NCBI GenBank assembly: GCA_034440635.1
Contig: JAOTON010001041.1
Coordinates: forward strand, 62,001 to 126,000
Direction of reading: 5' to 3'
Source of the DNA: Lepas anatifera
Lineage: Eukaryota; Arthropoda; Thecostraca; Lepadidae
DNA: 64,000 nucleotides
Below the pieces are notes generated by a model. It had not been told where the DNA came from. It worked only from the letters and a program-made list of their open reading frames with translations, and searched no databases. The position numbers were made by a program, and so were the translations under genes. This document shows positions 34,136 through 44,169 of the stretch, one piece after another (within the stretch, counting starts at the first letter, position 1; the number at the start of each line of letters is the position of its first letter).

Positions 34136-35298
34136 AAGCAGCTCGCGGCCATCGCAGTGCAGCGGCACGTCCGCGACCTTCCGGGCGACCCGCTACAACC
34201 GCTCTTGCTTGCGGAGAGACCCAGACTGAGGCTACAGCAGGACCGCGGATGGGCCGAGACCGGCCTGGCAGTGTCCGCAGAGGCAGGCCTAGCCGCTTTT
34301 CCCGCGGAGCCTCTGCAGGTTACACCGCAGGTCGCGCCATGGGGAGACTCCATCCCCGAATATCGACATTCGGACGAAACTAGTCGTCCAGACGAAGAAG
34401 ACAGACCCACCAGAAGCACGACTCGCGGCGACGGAAAGGACTCTGGCTGCACTCCCGCCAGCGGATATCTCAATCTTCACGGATGGATCCGCGACAAGTG
34501 GCACTGAGCATGGCGGTGGAGGCGCAGTGGTACTCAGGGAAAACCACTCCGTGAAGCGGATCAGAGTCCCTGCCGGCCGCTACACGTCTAGTTTCCGGGC
34601 GGAACTAGCTGCCCTGGAATCGGCCCTGCGCCATCTGGTGACGATCGCAGCCGAGTGCCGACCGAGAGAAGTGCGAGTCTGCACTGATTCGCAGTCCGCC
34701 CTAACCCGCCTGGCGGAGGGCCCGCACGCTCAATCCGATGCCCTGGCAGGCTCGGTTTGGCACCAACTCTCGACCCTGGCCAGCAGGGGCATCCACCTAA
34801 CCCTTCAATGGGTCCCGGGCCACGCTGGCCTACCGGGGAACGAGCTCACCGACGAAGTGGTGCGTGCCGCTGCCACACTGGACCAGGGTACCACCCAGAT
34901 TGATTTTAACTCCGCGAACAGCTGCATAAGGCGCCATGCGCACAGCTTGTGGACTGAAAGTCATCACCACCCGATATGCGGAGGAGAACGGCACCAAGAG
35001 AGTGGTCCTAGGGGACAAACATGGCCTCTCCCGCCTAGAATCCACCGAAGTGGCCAGGCTGCGGACGGGCCACTCTCTTCTCCTCCGCAGTTACCAGCAC
35101 CGGGTGGGGCTGGCACCAAATGGCACGTGCCCGGAGTGCGGGGAGGACGAGGAAACAATGCAGCACCTTTTAAAAGAATGCCCAGCGCGAGCTCTTCTCC
35201 GTAAAAATGTCTTTGGCCGGGACGACCCGACAATTCAAGAGGCGCTGGGCGATCCGCCTCGGCTGGCGGCCTTCATCCGGCGGCTGGGACGCCTCTGA
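34136..35298 (+). pseudogene. LINE ORF2 part 2: RNase H and C-terminal zinc knuckle
   Basis: The frame continues after the stop at 34133. It shifts near 34375 to the RNase H frame, which has TDGS at 34479-34490, the conserved E in SFRAELAAL (near 34600), CTDSQSAL near 34680 and WVPGHAG...NE..D near 34810. A further shift near 34940 leads to the C-terminal part with C-X2-C-X7-H-X4-C (CPECGEDEETMQHLLKEC) near 35130. The protein end at 35296-35298 is close to the (CAT)n tail, so the 3' UTR is only about 40 bp. Confidence 0.88.
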
Positions 35299-35744
35299 CG
35301 AGGCGTCTCCCATATGGCAGCTGCCGAGTGCCGGAAACATCATCATCATCATCATCACAAAACCAGTGGGCATAACAAAAAATGTTCGACTCCAGTATGC
35401 CTTAACCTGCATATTGTAACAGATATTACATGCTCCGCTGATTTCTCTCATGTTAAGTACTTGCATGAGTTGGCTGCCTTTAAATCTATCCAAAAAAGTA
35501 GTGTTTTAGCTACTTCTATGGCATTTTGGTGATATTTTGTCCCTTTTTTCGGTTTTAATCGAGTTTTCCTTCTCCGTCAATGATTTCTTTGCATTTTTAT
35601 TGAACCAAAGATGCCCAAAAATTATATAAACAAAGATATAGTAAGTTTTTAGGTTACGTTAAAAAGTGCCCTTTTTCCCTGGGGTGTCCCTCAAAGTTGG
35701 TGTGCCCCCCATACGAAAGCTCTGGCTGCGCCGCTGCTCTGCAG

Positions 35745-35985
35745 AGTACACTTACTGATGAATTTACTCCTTTGCATTTCCAGCACGAATGGAACTGCCC
35801 TGTGCTAGAATAACACAGTGATTAAATTACCTCACGTTTTTAATCTTACACTTTCAATTATAATATTATGATAGTTGTCAGAATATATTTACTAAGAATT
35901 ATGGACAAATGCTTAAAAATTGGGTACTTTTAGGAATAGACAGATTGAAATCTACGCTCAAGTTGTTCCTTTTTTTAGTGTATGG
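35745..35985 (+). repeat. 458-bp tandem repeat, rest of unit B
   Basis: Continues unit B after the hAT-like composite. It matches 27612-27850 (for example GGAACTGCCCTGTGCTA and CAGATTGAAA/CAGATTTAAA segments). Non-coding. Confidence 0.85.
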
Positions 35986-36900
35986 TTGCGTTTATTGCTC
36001 CTGGCTGACTTGTGATCAGTATTTGTTCCCTGAAATAGTACAATCATATAACATTAGAATGCCCGCTTCCATTTTGAACTGCTGCATTCGACTCCGTCAA
36101 AAATTTTGTTAAAATTCGAATTAGATATCACCTGAGATCCCCTTCATAATATTCAAACATTCTAACTTTTTGCGATAGCGTTACAGACGACTTTGTTACA
36201 ATAACGTACTGTACACGAAAATACACCATGTGGAAGTAGACAATCCCTATATATTGATCCATAGCTCCGCCCCTGGCAGATATATTGTTTCAGAACCTGT
36301 ACGAAATCTGCCCAACTTAGTTTTCAGAAAACTCAGTTTCAGAAGCCCATCGCAAATCGTTTCGGACAGATCCCGGGGAAAACACGAGGAGTGGGCCGAT
36401 TCCGCCCCTAACGAAAGTAGTTATTGTGACTATGGTGCAATGCACCATTATTTAGTGCAGTGCATATCCGGTATGGAAACATAGTACAAACTCTTGCTTT
36501 GGATCCTTCAAAATTATTATCAAAGATGACCATGCTAAAAATCTTTTTGGGGACAACTTGCGAGGTCCGTAAATTTATATTTTTGTGTAGCATGACCATG
36601 CAAGAATATTGAATAGAACATATAGCCTGATTTTCCTCATGCTCTGTGCGGCTTTTACTCTTTTCTCTTCTTAAGATGTGTAACCTGAAAAGGATATGTG
36701 AAGGAAAACCATAAAACCCTTTCACTCGTAAAATCAATGTGAACGACGCATTTTATGTGCATCACTCATTCCTCTTCCTGTCTCTCATTAGGAAGTTTTC
36801 AGGTAGAAATGCTCCGCTGAACGAGGCACCCTCAGCACTAAATCTGTCAGCTTCCTTCTGAAATCGGTCGCTTGCTTAAGATAATGACGCTTCGGGAACA
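35986..36900. other. Non-coding stretch
   Basis: No gene or repeat relation was found. Open frames at 36230-36484 and 36408-36737 are short and motif-free. Confidence 0.45.
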
Positions 36901-37320
36901 AACCCTCGCCCCGGTGGGGGGGGTATTTGAACACCCCCTCGGGTTTTTCCGGCGGCACGAAAAACGGCGGCGCGAAGCGCTGCCGTACTTGGCACATCTT
37001 ACCCTTGATCTGTCCCACAACTTTCACCAAAATTTTAAGGTTGGCTCATCTCAGGTCAGGTCATTAGTGCAGGTCAAGCAACATCACCTCCAAAAATGTT
37101 TAAGGTGGCATAAGTAAGAAATGGGTGAATCTATCGGACTGAAACTTATACCACATATTGGGCCCACCGATTGCTACAAAACATTCCGCAATTTTTCATA
37201 TGGATGACCTAAGGTCAAATACGGCTCATGACTTCTCCATTGGAAATACATGGGAAAAACAGAAATTGGGATGTATTTGTGCAGATACACCTGAGAATAC
37301 CTCCATATTCTCTCCAAATC

Positions 37321-38184
37321 CCCTCAGGGGACCGATTTTCACTTGCCGGATTCGTCCGGCAAGTAAAGATTCGGGCAACGGGGAGTGACGCGCCCGGGGC
37401 CCCAGTCAGCTCTGGGGGGCACGTCGTCCCATCGCCGCGGACACATCATTTCTGGCCTTCCGACGGCCGCCGCCTCTTGCGACTTCGGTCGGCTAGAGTT
37501 GGCGTCTGTCGCCGGCGGCCATGGTGATGAGGTCCGTGATGATGCTGCTGTCTGCCCTCCGGGCCCTTTGTTACCTGGTCGGTAACCGTATTGGATCAGG
37601 TCAGCCCTGTCCTGCACCTTTCAGTACGCAGATCCTGTTTGTTTTTGTTCTCTTATTTTGTTGATTACTTTTAGTTCCTGTCCTCTTTGTATGCTTTAGT
37701 TGTTGACCTCCACAGTTATCTGCCTTCTGCGGCATTTTATGGGTGTAAAGCGCCCACACGAGGCCTATCTCGAGCCTCGGCGACGAGGTTGACGGAATCC
37801 TGGGGGGTTGAGGCTTCCCTTAGGCGGGATAGTCCTGAGGGTTCCAACACGCCCCCTTTGGCCCAGATATCTCGATCTAACCGGGGGTAGGCCGTCCGAT
37901 TGCTCCCGCGGGCGGTTTAGCAATGCGGCAGTGTGAACGTGCACTGTCGCTCGGTCCAGCTGTGACCGGGGGACTACGTTCTAGGGGTGTAGCGTGGCGC
38001 CCAGGCGCTGCGATGCGCTCTTGGAGCGTAGCCCCGCCGGTCCTCTGAGCTGAGGGGGAAGGGGGGGGGGTGGGCGGCGCCCGACCAAAGTAGGATTATT
38101 TAGTGAGCTTGCTCTGCCAGGTCTGTGAGGGCGTCGCCGGCCTCCCTACAGTCATCGGATTCCATCACCTTTGGGGATATTAGG
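37321..38184 (+). promoter_or_regulatory. I-group LINE 5' untranslated region
   Basis: GC-rich, CpG-rich leader between the 5' end and the first ATG of ORF1 at 38185. Such leaders normally hold an internal polymerase II promoter. I cannot place one by sequence alone. A near-terminal hairpin is listed separately, and a run of G lies at 38058-38070. Confidence 0.6.
37341..37364 (+). other. Perfect 10-bp hairpin near the LINE 5' end
   Basis: ACTTGCCGGA and TCCGGCAAGT pair perfectly around the loop TTCG, starting 20 nt from the element's first base. In RNA this would be a stable stem-loop at the 5' end of the transcript. Confidence 0.85.
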
Positions 38185-39517
38185 ATGACGGAGATCAAGC
38201 TTTCTACTATGGATAACCCAAGACAGAACCCCACTCCCCCTGAACCTAGCTCAGGGCAGCCCAGCGCTGGGAATGCCCACTCCCATGAAGGTGTTGGGAT
38301 GGAAGTCGAACGCCGCAACATTAGACCTTCCTGTCCTCGTGTGCTGATGGTGCGTGGAACGGACGGTGCGTTGGCCCAGCTTTCCCCTTTTCAGTGTAAG
38401 GAGGGCTGTGACAAGTTGGGAAAGATTACACGATGCGACCGATTGAGGGACGGCGTGATGGAGCTGGAATTCGCTAACCCAACCGAAGCTGAGCGAGCAC
38501 TTAGCGTGAAGGAACTTGAATTTACAAAGAGGGATGGACGGAGCAAAAAGACCGCAAAGCTGAAAGTAGAAATAGAACTACATCGAACAAAAATTTTGTA
38601 AAGGGAGTGATACGATGCTGGGACCTGAAAGAGGTACATGAGGATGACATTGTCGATGGACTAGCCGAATATGGAGTTGTCGATGCGAGAAAGATGCGTA
38701 GGAAAATTGGAAACACCATGATAAACACAAACACAATCATACTTACCTTCGATCAGATAGATCTCCTTGAGTACATCAATGTGGGGCATTTGAAGGTGCC
38801 CGTGAGGGCCTACATACCGAACCCCATGTGTTGCTACAATTGTAATAGATTTGGTCACACATCAACAACCTGTAGGAACAAGCGTCTCTGCGGGCACTGT
38901 GGCTCAGAGAACCATGCGTCAGCTGACTGTACAGCTGAAACTGAGCGCTGCTCAAACTGTGACGGTCCCCACTCCGTGTTCAATAAGGAATGTCCCTCGC
39001 TCATTAAGGAGAAAGAGATCCTGACCTTGATGGTACAGAAACGCATCTCCTTTCAGGATGGTCGAGTGGAGTATGAGACCACTCACCCAAGAAATCTTTC
39101 GCCCTAGCGGCATCCTCGGCGACGCCTACATCCCCGCGGATGACCCCGGAGGAGTTCATCCGCTCCCTGACCGTGGCGGACTCTGTCCGCATGGCAGGGA
39201 GGATGGGGCTGGTCTTTAGGGACCGGCCCGTCACCTCGGCTTCCCGGCCGAAGGTGACACCTCCTCCGGGGCCCCCTTCCGTTACGGCTCCGGCGCCCCC
39301 GGCCCCGTTGGAGCCCTCCCCGCCTGCACCCCTGCCGCCTGCGACCTCCGCCGATGGTGTGGTGCCCGGGGGTGGAGCTTCCCCCTCCTCTGAATCGGGT
39401 ACTCCCGTGCCGGTGGGTGGCGCGGAGGGTACGTGGGGCTCTGCCCCTACTCCTCTGACGTCTGGGGGGTGGGGGACTGGACCGTTGTGGGGCCCAAGAG
39501 GAAGCACGCCCCAGCAC
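38185..39517 (+). pseudogene. I-group LINE ORF1 (Gag-like), 5' part
   Basis: The first in-frame ATG is 38185. The frame runs to a stop at 38599-38601, and a shift near 38590 continues into 38607-39107. Near 38829-38990 are three zinc knuckles in a row: CYNCNRFGHTSTTC, CGHCGSENHASADC and a C-X2-C-X4-H-X5-C variant. This is the standard I-group ORF1 arrangement for RNA binding. A second shift near 39100 leads to a frame with EEFIRSLTVADS and a proline-rich tail. At 39518 the hAT-like element interrupts it. The C-terminal part resumes at 41392. Confidence 0.88.
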
Positions 39518-39535
39518 CAGAGTTGTGCGTTTCAG

Positions 39536-39715
39536 AATTTTCTTGAGTCGACTCAACTCAACTCAAGTGCTGAGAGCAGTTGACTCAACTCCAACTCAAC
39601 TCATGATCAAGAGTTCAGTGAGTCGACTCAACTCCGACTCACGGCTAAATTCATCCGACTCAACTCTGACTCACCTCACGACTCAACTCAACTCAAACTT
39701 CGACTCATTTGCAAA
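39536..39715. repeat. Left GACTC subterminal array
   Basis: Degenerate array of CAACTC and GACTC words directly inside the left terminus. The words occur in both orientations near the end (GAGTCGACTC). Subterminal repeats bound by the transposase are known in hAT elements. That role is inferred here. Confidence 0.85.
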
Positions 39716-41189
39716 ATGAAATAAATACTTGATAAATATATAAATATAAGAAATAAATCAATAAACCAGCAAAAATCAAGCTGTTCAGAAAGTCTGACAT
39801 GAAACATAAGATTAATGGAAGCAAAATTAATTAATTGGCATTCAAACATTGGTTAACAATTACTCAGCAGCCATGAACAACTTTTTAATTCTTCCAGACT
39901 GTCACTGCCCAAAAAAGCTACCACCATGCTGCAATTACTTCTAAAAGGAGCATTGCATGTAAAATTAAGTAAATGAAATGGAAAGGACCCTAAAACTCTA
40001 AGGTTACACCAACACAGGCAAAAAAATTGAACCTCCATACTGCCAAAAAAGATTCAAGCTAAAAGAACATGATATAAATTGTATTTTGGTTTGTAGGGAT
40101 GGTATAGAAACTGCTTTTTCTGTTAAAGAATGAGGCTTAGGTAATTTTTATAAATTAAAATTAATTTCCCAAGAGTTTTATCAAAATTTAGGCAATAATT
40201 ACCTAGTTGCAATTGCTAATTATAAGAATTACAGCAAACCCCAGGAAAAGTATATCATTTATGACAAAGGACAATAGCAATGAAAATTCTATCAACGTTG
40301 ATGTGTTGGATTTAAATATATTCATATTTTAAACCCAATCAAATTTTCAGCTTCAGTCAAAACCTCTAATAAAATACATACCTATCGCTCTTCAAGCAAA
40401 ATTGGAGAACGATTTCATAGAAAATTGCTAATGTATTATAGCTATCCAAATAAACACAGATGCCAAGTAAGGGTCTCTGATCAGACAAAAACAGTAGCAG
40501 GAAATAATTCCTCTCATTCTTGCAATAAAGACATCTCAACATTTTTGTCGAATCAAAGGTCCAATTTTTCAATGCTAATAGCAGTATTTGCTATTAATAG
40601 GTAAAATGAAAAGGGTGGCGGCGGACGGCGCATTTAGGACAAAAGAATAAATATAGCATGTAGGCATATAAATATTTGCATTACTTCATGAACTATCACG
40701 TGATGTTTACATTTTTGCCTTGAGGCTAATTAAGCTTGAACCCATACTCGGCTGAATTTGTTTTTCAAAGACAGCAATGGCGCACACTATTCTCAGCAAA
40801 CCACCACTGACGACAACAATCAGCGACGACGATGCGTCTTGTTGGAGTGTTTAAAGTAAAAAGTAATATTAAATATTGAAGATGAGAAGTTTTTGAGAAT
40901 TTTGAAATGTATTTTGTAGTGCGTTCCACCACTTCAAAGCCAGTGATAGGAACCTGTTTAATTTTTGAGTGTATGTATTATTCGTGCCTAGGGATTCCTT
41001 CAGACCGGATGGGCCTTTAAAATAAGCAATTGAACCATATAATTATTGGTTTATTGAAACAAATTGAAACTTTGATTTAAACAATTGAAACACTGGGGGA
41101 AATGTTTTAAAGGAGGTTAAAGGAGGTTTGCAAAAGGTAGGCAAATTCAGACACTTTTACTTGACAACATGTTTACCTGTTGAGCCAAG
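39716..41189. other. AT-rich middle of the hAT-like element
   Basis: About 1.47 kb with no convincing open frame, tRNA-like fold or internal repeat. It may be filler from an internally deleted parent. Confidence 0.55.
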
Positions 41190-41371
41190 TTTTTTCGTCA
41201 ACTCATTTGACTCGCTGTCTTCACAACTCAACTCAACTCAACTCATTGATGTGTTGTGAACCGACTCAACTCAACTCAACTCACTTGTCTAATTTTTTTC
41301 GACTCAACTCAACTCAACTCAGAGTCGAATAAGTCGGAATTTTAGTTAAACTCCGACTCTGACTCGCGAGT
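41190..41371. repeat. Right GACTC subterminal array
   Basis: Tandem ACTCAACTCAACTCAACTC words in three clusters (about 41226, 41263 and 41305), ending with CCGACTCTGACTCGCGAGTC next to the right terminus. It is longer in tandem runs than the left array. Confidence 0.85.
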
Positions 41372-41391
41372 CGCACAACTCTGCCCAGCAC

Positions 41392-41760
41392 AGCGGCGCC
41401 ATGAGCGGTCACCTGTTGAACTTCCAGATAAAACCGCGCCTAAGGCCACACATCTTTCCCAAAGTACCCAACAGGGTCCTGCCTCATCGTCCATAAACAC
41501 AGTGGCCAACCCAAACACATATGCGTTATCAACCTCGGTGGTGGAAGATCGAAAGAACTTTGAGGCCGCAGCGCGAGGAAGGTCGCCGGTGAAGCGCCCT
41601 GCTTGGAGCCCTCCCGAGGTGTCCCGGTAAACCGCTCGTGCCCGTGGAAGTTCGGCGGAAGGCGGTAGAGGCCGTGGTCCCATTCGGAACCGCCTCGGTG
41701 CGGGACCATCAAAGAGTCCATTGGGGTCTCTGGTCTCCCTTGGAAGGGCTAGGCTAAGTC
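41392..41760 (+). pseudogene. I-group LINE ORF1, C-terminal part
   Basis: Coding-like, GC-rich sequence that resumes after the hAT-like insertion and leads to ORF2. The frame is interrupted (TAA near 41629), and I cannot name a domain. It belongs to ORF1 by position. Confidence 0.55.
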
Positions 41761-41798
41761 CCTTCTTTTACTCACTAAGCCCGTTTCCCTTTATTTAG

Positions 41799-43147
41799 AT
41801 GAATATTGTTCAGTGGAACTGCCGTGGTATTCGTGCGAATCTTTCTGACCCGCAAAACATTATATCACAATATAACCCTAGTGTGCTTTGCCTCCAAGAG
41901 ACAAAACTGTCACCTGGAAGCCTTTTTAACCTGCGACAGTTCCAGACGTTCAGAAAGGACGTTTTCAGTAGCACCATTGCCCACGGTGGTGTTATGGTGG
42001 CAGCCCACCACTGCACCCCGTGCTTCTCTGTTCGCTTCAACACGGTTCTGCAGGCAGTGGCCGACCGGGTAGATCTAGGATTTGTGAAAATCACAGTTTG
42101 TTCTATTTACCTCCATCCTGGTGGCAACATTGATCTGCATGGTCTTAATGCTCTTGTTGACCAACTGCCAACCCCTTTTGTTCTATTGGGCGACTTTAAT
42201 GCTCACAGCTCATCATGGGGAGCGTCCTCGGACCGCGCGTGTCCCCGGGGCCGAACAGTGGAACGTTTCCTCCATCTCAACTCTCTCTGCCTGCTGAACA
42301 CTGGTCGTCCCACTCACTTTACCCTGCCCTCTGGCTCGCTCTCGGCTATAGACCTCTCCGTCTGCTCACCTTCACTCTTTACCCAGCTCAGCTGGTGCAC
42401 CCTTGAAGACCTCCATGGGAGTGACCACTTTCCAATAAACATCCGGTCAGCCCGGTCGGCTGCACCGCTGGTTCTGCCATCCCGGTGGAACCTCCGAAGG
42501 GCTGACTGTGAGGGCTTCCGGGGCGCATGTGGCCCCTTGGATGTAACTGCTGTGGGTTCGGCAACGGCAGCAGTAAAACATTTTAATGACATGATTCTTT
42601 CAGCAGCCAAACGTTTTATCCCAATCACTTCCGGCAAACCCAAACGAACTCCTGTCCCTTGGTAGAACCATGAATGCCGACAAACGATTTTAGAAAGGAA
42701 ACGGGCTTACAGAGTACTTAAAAGACACACAACGACACCTAACATAATAATGTTTAGGCGCGCTAGAGCGTTGGCGCGACGTATAGTTGTTAACTCTAAA
42801 AGGAGGTGGTGGGTGGCATATGTCAATACAACCAACCGTTTTACTCCATCTACACAGGTCTGGTCTCGTATTCAAAGTATACCAGGAAAGCATCGATCAA
42901 CACCCGCCACAGTATTAGAGGAAAACGGCGTCAAAATTAGTAATCCACAGGCAGTGGCTGACCGTATGGCTGCAGCATTCGAGGCAAGATGTAGCAGGGA
43001 ATCCCAGGATCTCGAGTTTGTTCGCTTTCGGGAGCGAGAAGAGAGAACACCGATTAATGTTGATAACGACAGTTCGGCTGCATAAAACATTCCTTTTTCA
43101 ATGCGTGAACTCCGGGCTGCACTAAACAATACAAAAAAACGTATCTC
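41799..43147 (+). pseudogene. I-group LINE ORF2 part 1: endonuclease and linker
   Basis: ATG 41799 opens an apurinic-type endonuclease: QWNCRGIRAN at the start, CLQETKL near 41892, LLGDFNAHSSSWG near 42184, a D-L-S/C-S region near 42352 and the final GSDHFPI near 42418. All catalytic motifs are in one frame. A TAG at 42663-42665 interrupts the conserved PWW.EC segment, and a TAA at 43083-43085 a later position. Both are in frame, so they are simple nonsense changes. The frame then reaches the L1-like insertion at 43148, which falls in the conserved P-G-P-D block at the start of the RT. Confidence 0.92.
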
Positions 43148-43160
43148 CGGGACCTGACAC

Positions 43161-44169
43161 ATTTTTTTTATTTTTTTGCAAACTATAAGGTCATATATTA
43201 CTTATCAAAACACCAACTCAGCAGCATTTCATATGTTTTTTTTCGGATCAATCAACTTTTATTCCTTGAAAATCACGCAAAGGCCAATACCAAAACAAGA
43301 CATGCCAGGCAAGAAAAAGGCCCATCGCTATGCACAGTTCCATTGCTCTAAAGACCACACCCTACCATGAGATCAATACCAGTCACAACACTAACGCTCA
43401 GAAAACCTACCGATATGTACCTATGTCAAATACATATGTCTACCTATGTCAAAATTGCTGCAAAAAAACACGGAGCTCAGCAGGAGTTCATGGCTAAGTA
43501 AGTAGCAAAGTCCCTAATACAATTTTTATATAATTTTATAATCTCCCTCCTTCCCCCACCCCCCCATACGACACCCACAGCAAACCACAATCACTGGATA
43601 AACAAAAATCATCCGGAACAAAGGGCATGTCAGCACACTACTCATTTCAGTGGGCATGTCACTACGGTAGACGCCTCATACTATTTCGAAGATATTTAGC
43701 AGCTATTCTTGCGAGATAGATTTCGCACTACACCGAACACCTTACGCTTCACATGATTATTTTTACGAAACTCAACTTATAGTTTCAACTAAGACACGAG
43801 CAAATAAAATGTCTGGCGTGCAATTTGCTCTGTTGACATCATCTTTCCCCTTGAAGTTCAGTGTTTTGCGGTAAGAACTGTGAAAATTGGAATTCCATTC
43901 CTTGTGGAAACGGGTGCCAAGGTATGTATGTATCTATGTATATGCTAAAAATATAAGACACTAACAAACACACACATATATGTTGAAGGTACTTGCTATA
44001 CAAAGATTTGAAGAGGGAAAGCCGAAGACATTGTGTTCAACCTAGGTTTGTTTTTAGATATATAAAGAGACTCGAGAATTCTTAAATTCTCTATGTATAT
44101 GCATTCATGCCTTCACACAAAGTGCGGATAGCCCAAAACCCGGAGGAAGCACTGTTAACCAAAGCATTT
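43161..44169 (-). other. L1-like LINE 3' untranslated region and tail
   Basis: About 1 kb of non-coding, AT-rich sequence after the ORF2 stop. On the minus strand it ends with two runs of A split by one T, directly at the target duplication. TATG-type microsatellite words occur near 43923-43945. Confidence 0.75.

Larger units (their letters stand above)
31946..35370 (+). mobile_element. I-group LINE, 5'-truncated
   Basis: The insert spans 31960-35356 and is flanked by identical 14-bp repeats ACAAAACCAGTGGG (31946-31959 and 35357-35370). It starts inside the endonuclease domain, runs through reverse transcriptase and RNase H, and ends in a short (CAT)n tail at 35337-35356. RNase H after the RT places it in the I group of non-LTR elements. 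Truncation at the 5' end is typical of target-primed insertion. The coding region is GC-rich compared with the host sequence. Confidence 0.92.
28063..35744. mobile_element. hAT-like composite element, 7.7 kb
   Basis: Termini CAGGGGCGCAGCCAGAG at 28071 and CTCTGGCTGCGCCGCTG at 35736 pair at 16 of 17 positions. The 8-bp duplication CTCTGCAG is present on both sides (28063-28070 and 35737-35744). Unit A of the flanking tandem repeat shows the empty site at 27604-27611. Inside are degenerate repeats of a GAGCTGATCTGGTGCCCC-type unit, a TTAA element and a 5'-truncated LINE. No hAT transposase is recognisable, so the element's own sequence is about 3.3 kb of non-coding DNA. Confidence 0.88.
39510..41391. 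mobile_element. hAT-like element with GACTC subterminal arrays
   Basis: Inverted termini CAGAGTTGTGCG (39518-39529) and CGCACAACTCTG (41372-41383), 12 of 12 paired, are flanked by the 8-bp duplication CCCAGCAC (39510-39517 and 41384-41391). The 1866-bp element lies in ORF1 of the I-group LINE. Each end has a ~180-bp cluster of GACTC/ACTCAACTC words. The AT-rich middle has no transposase frame, so it would need one supplied in trans. Confidence 0.92.

Noticed and set aside
37321..37450. HDV-like self-cleaving ribozyme at the LINE 5' end
   Set aside because: A GGGCAAC word and a stable hairpin are suggestive, but I could not pair the required first stem starting at the element's 5' base.
39140..39583. 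Separate proline-rich gene
   Set aside because: It is the frame-shifted continuation of the I-group LINE ORF1. Its last residues run into the inserted hAT-like element.
39536..39715. CRISPR-like or satellite array of GACTC words
   Set aside because: There is no constant repeat and spacer pattern. The words are degenerate and lie just inside hAT-like termini.
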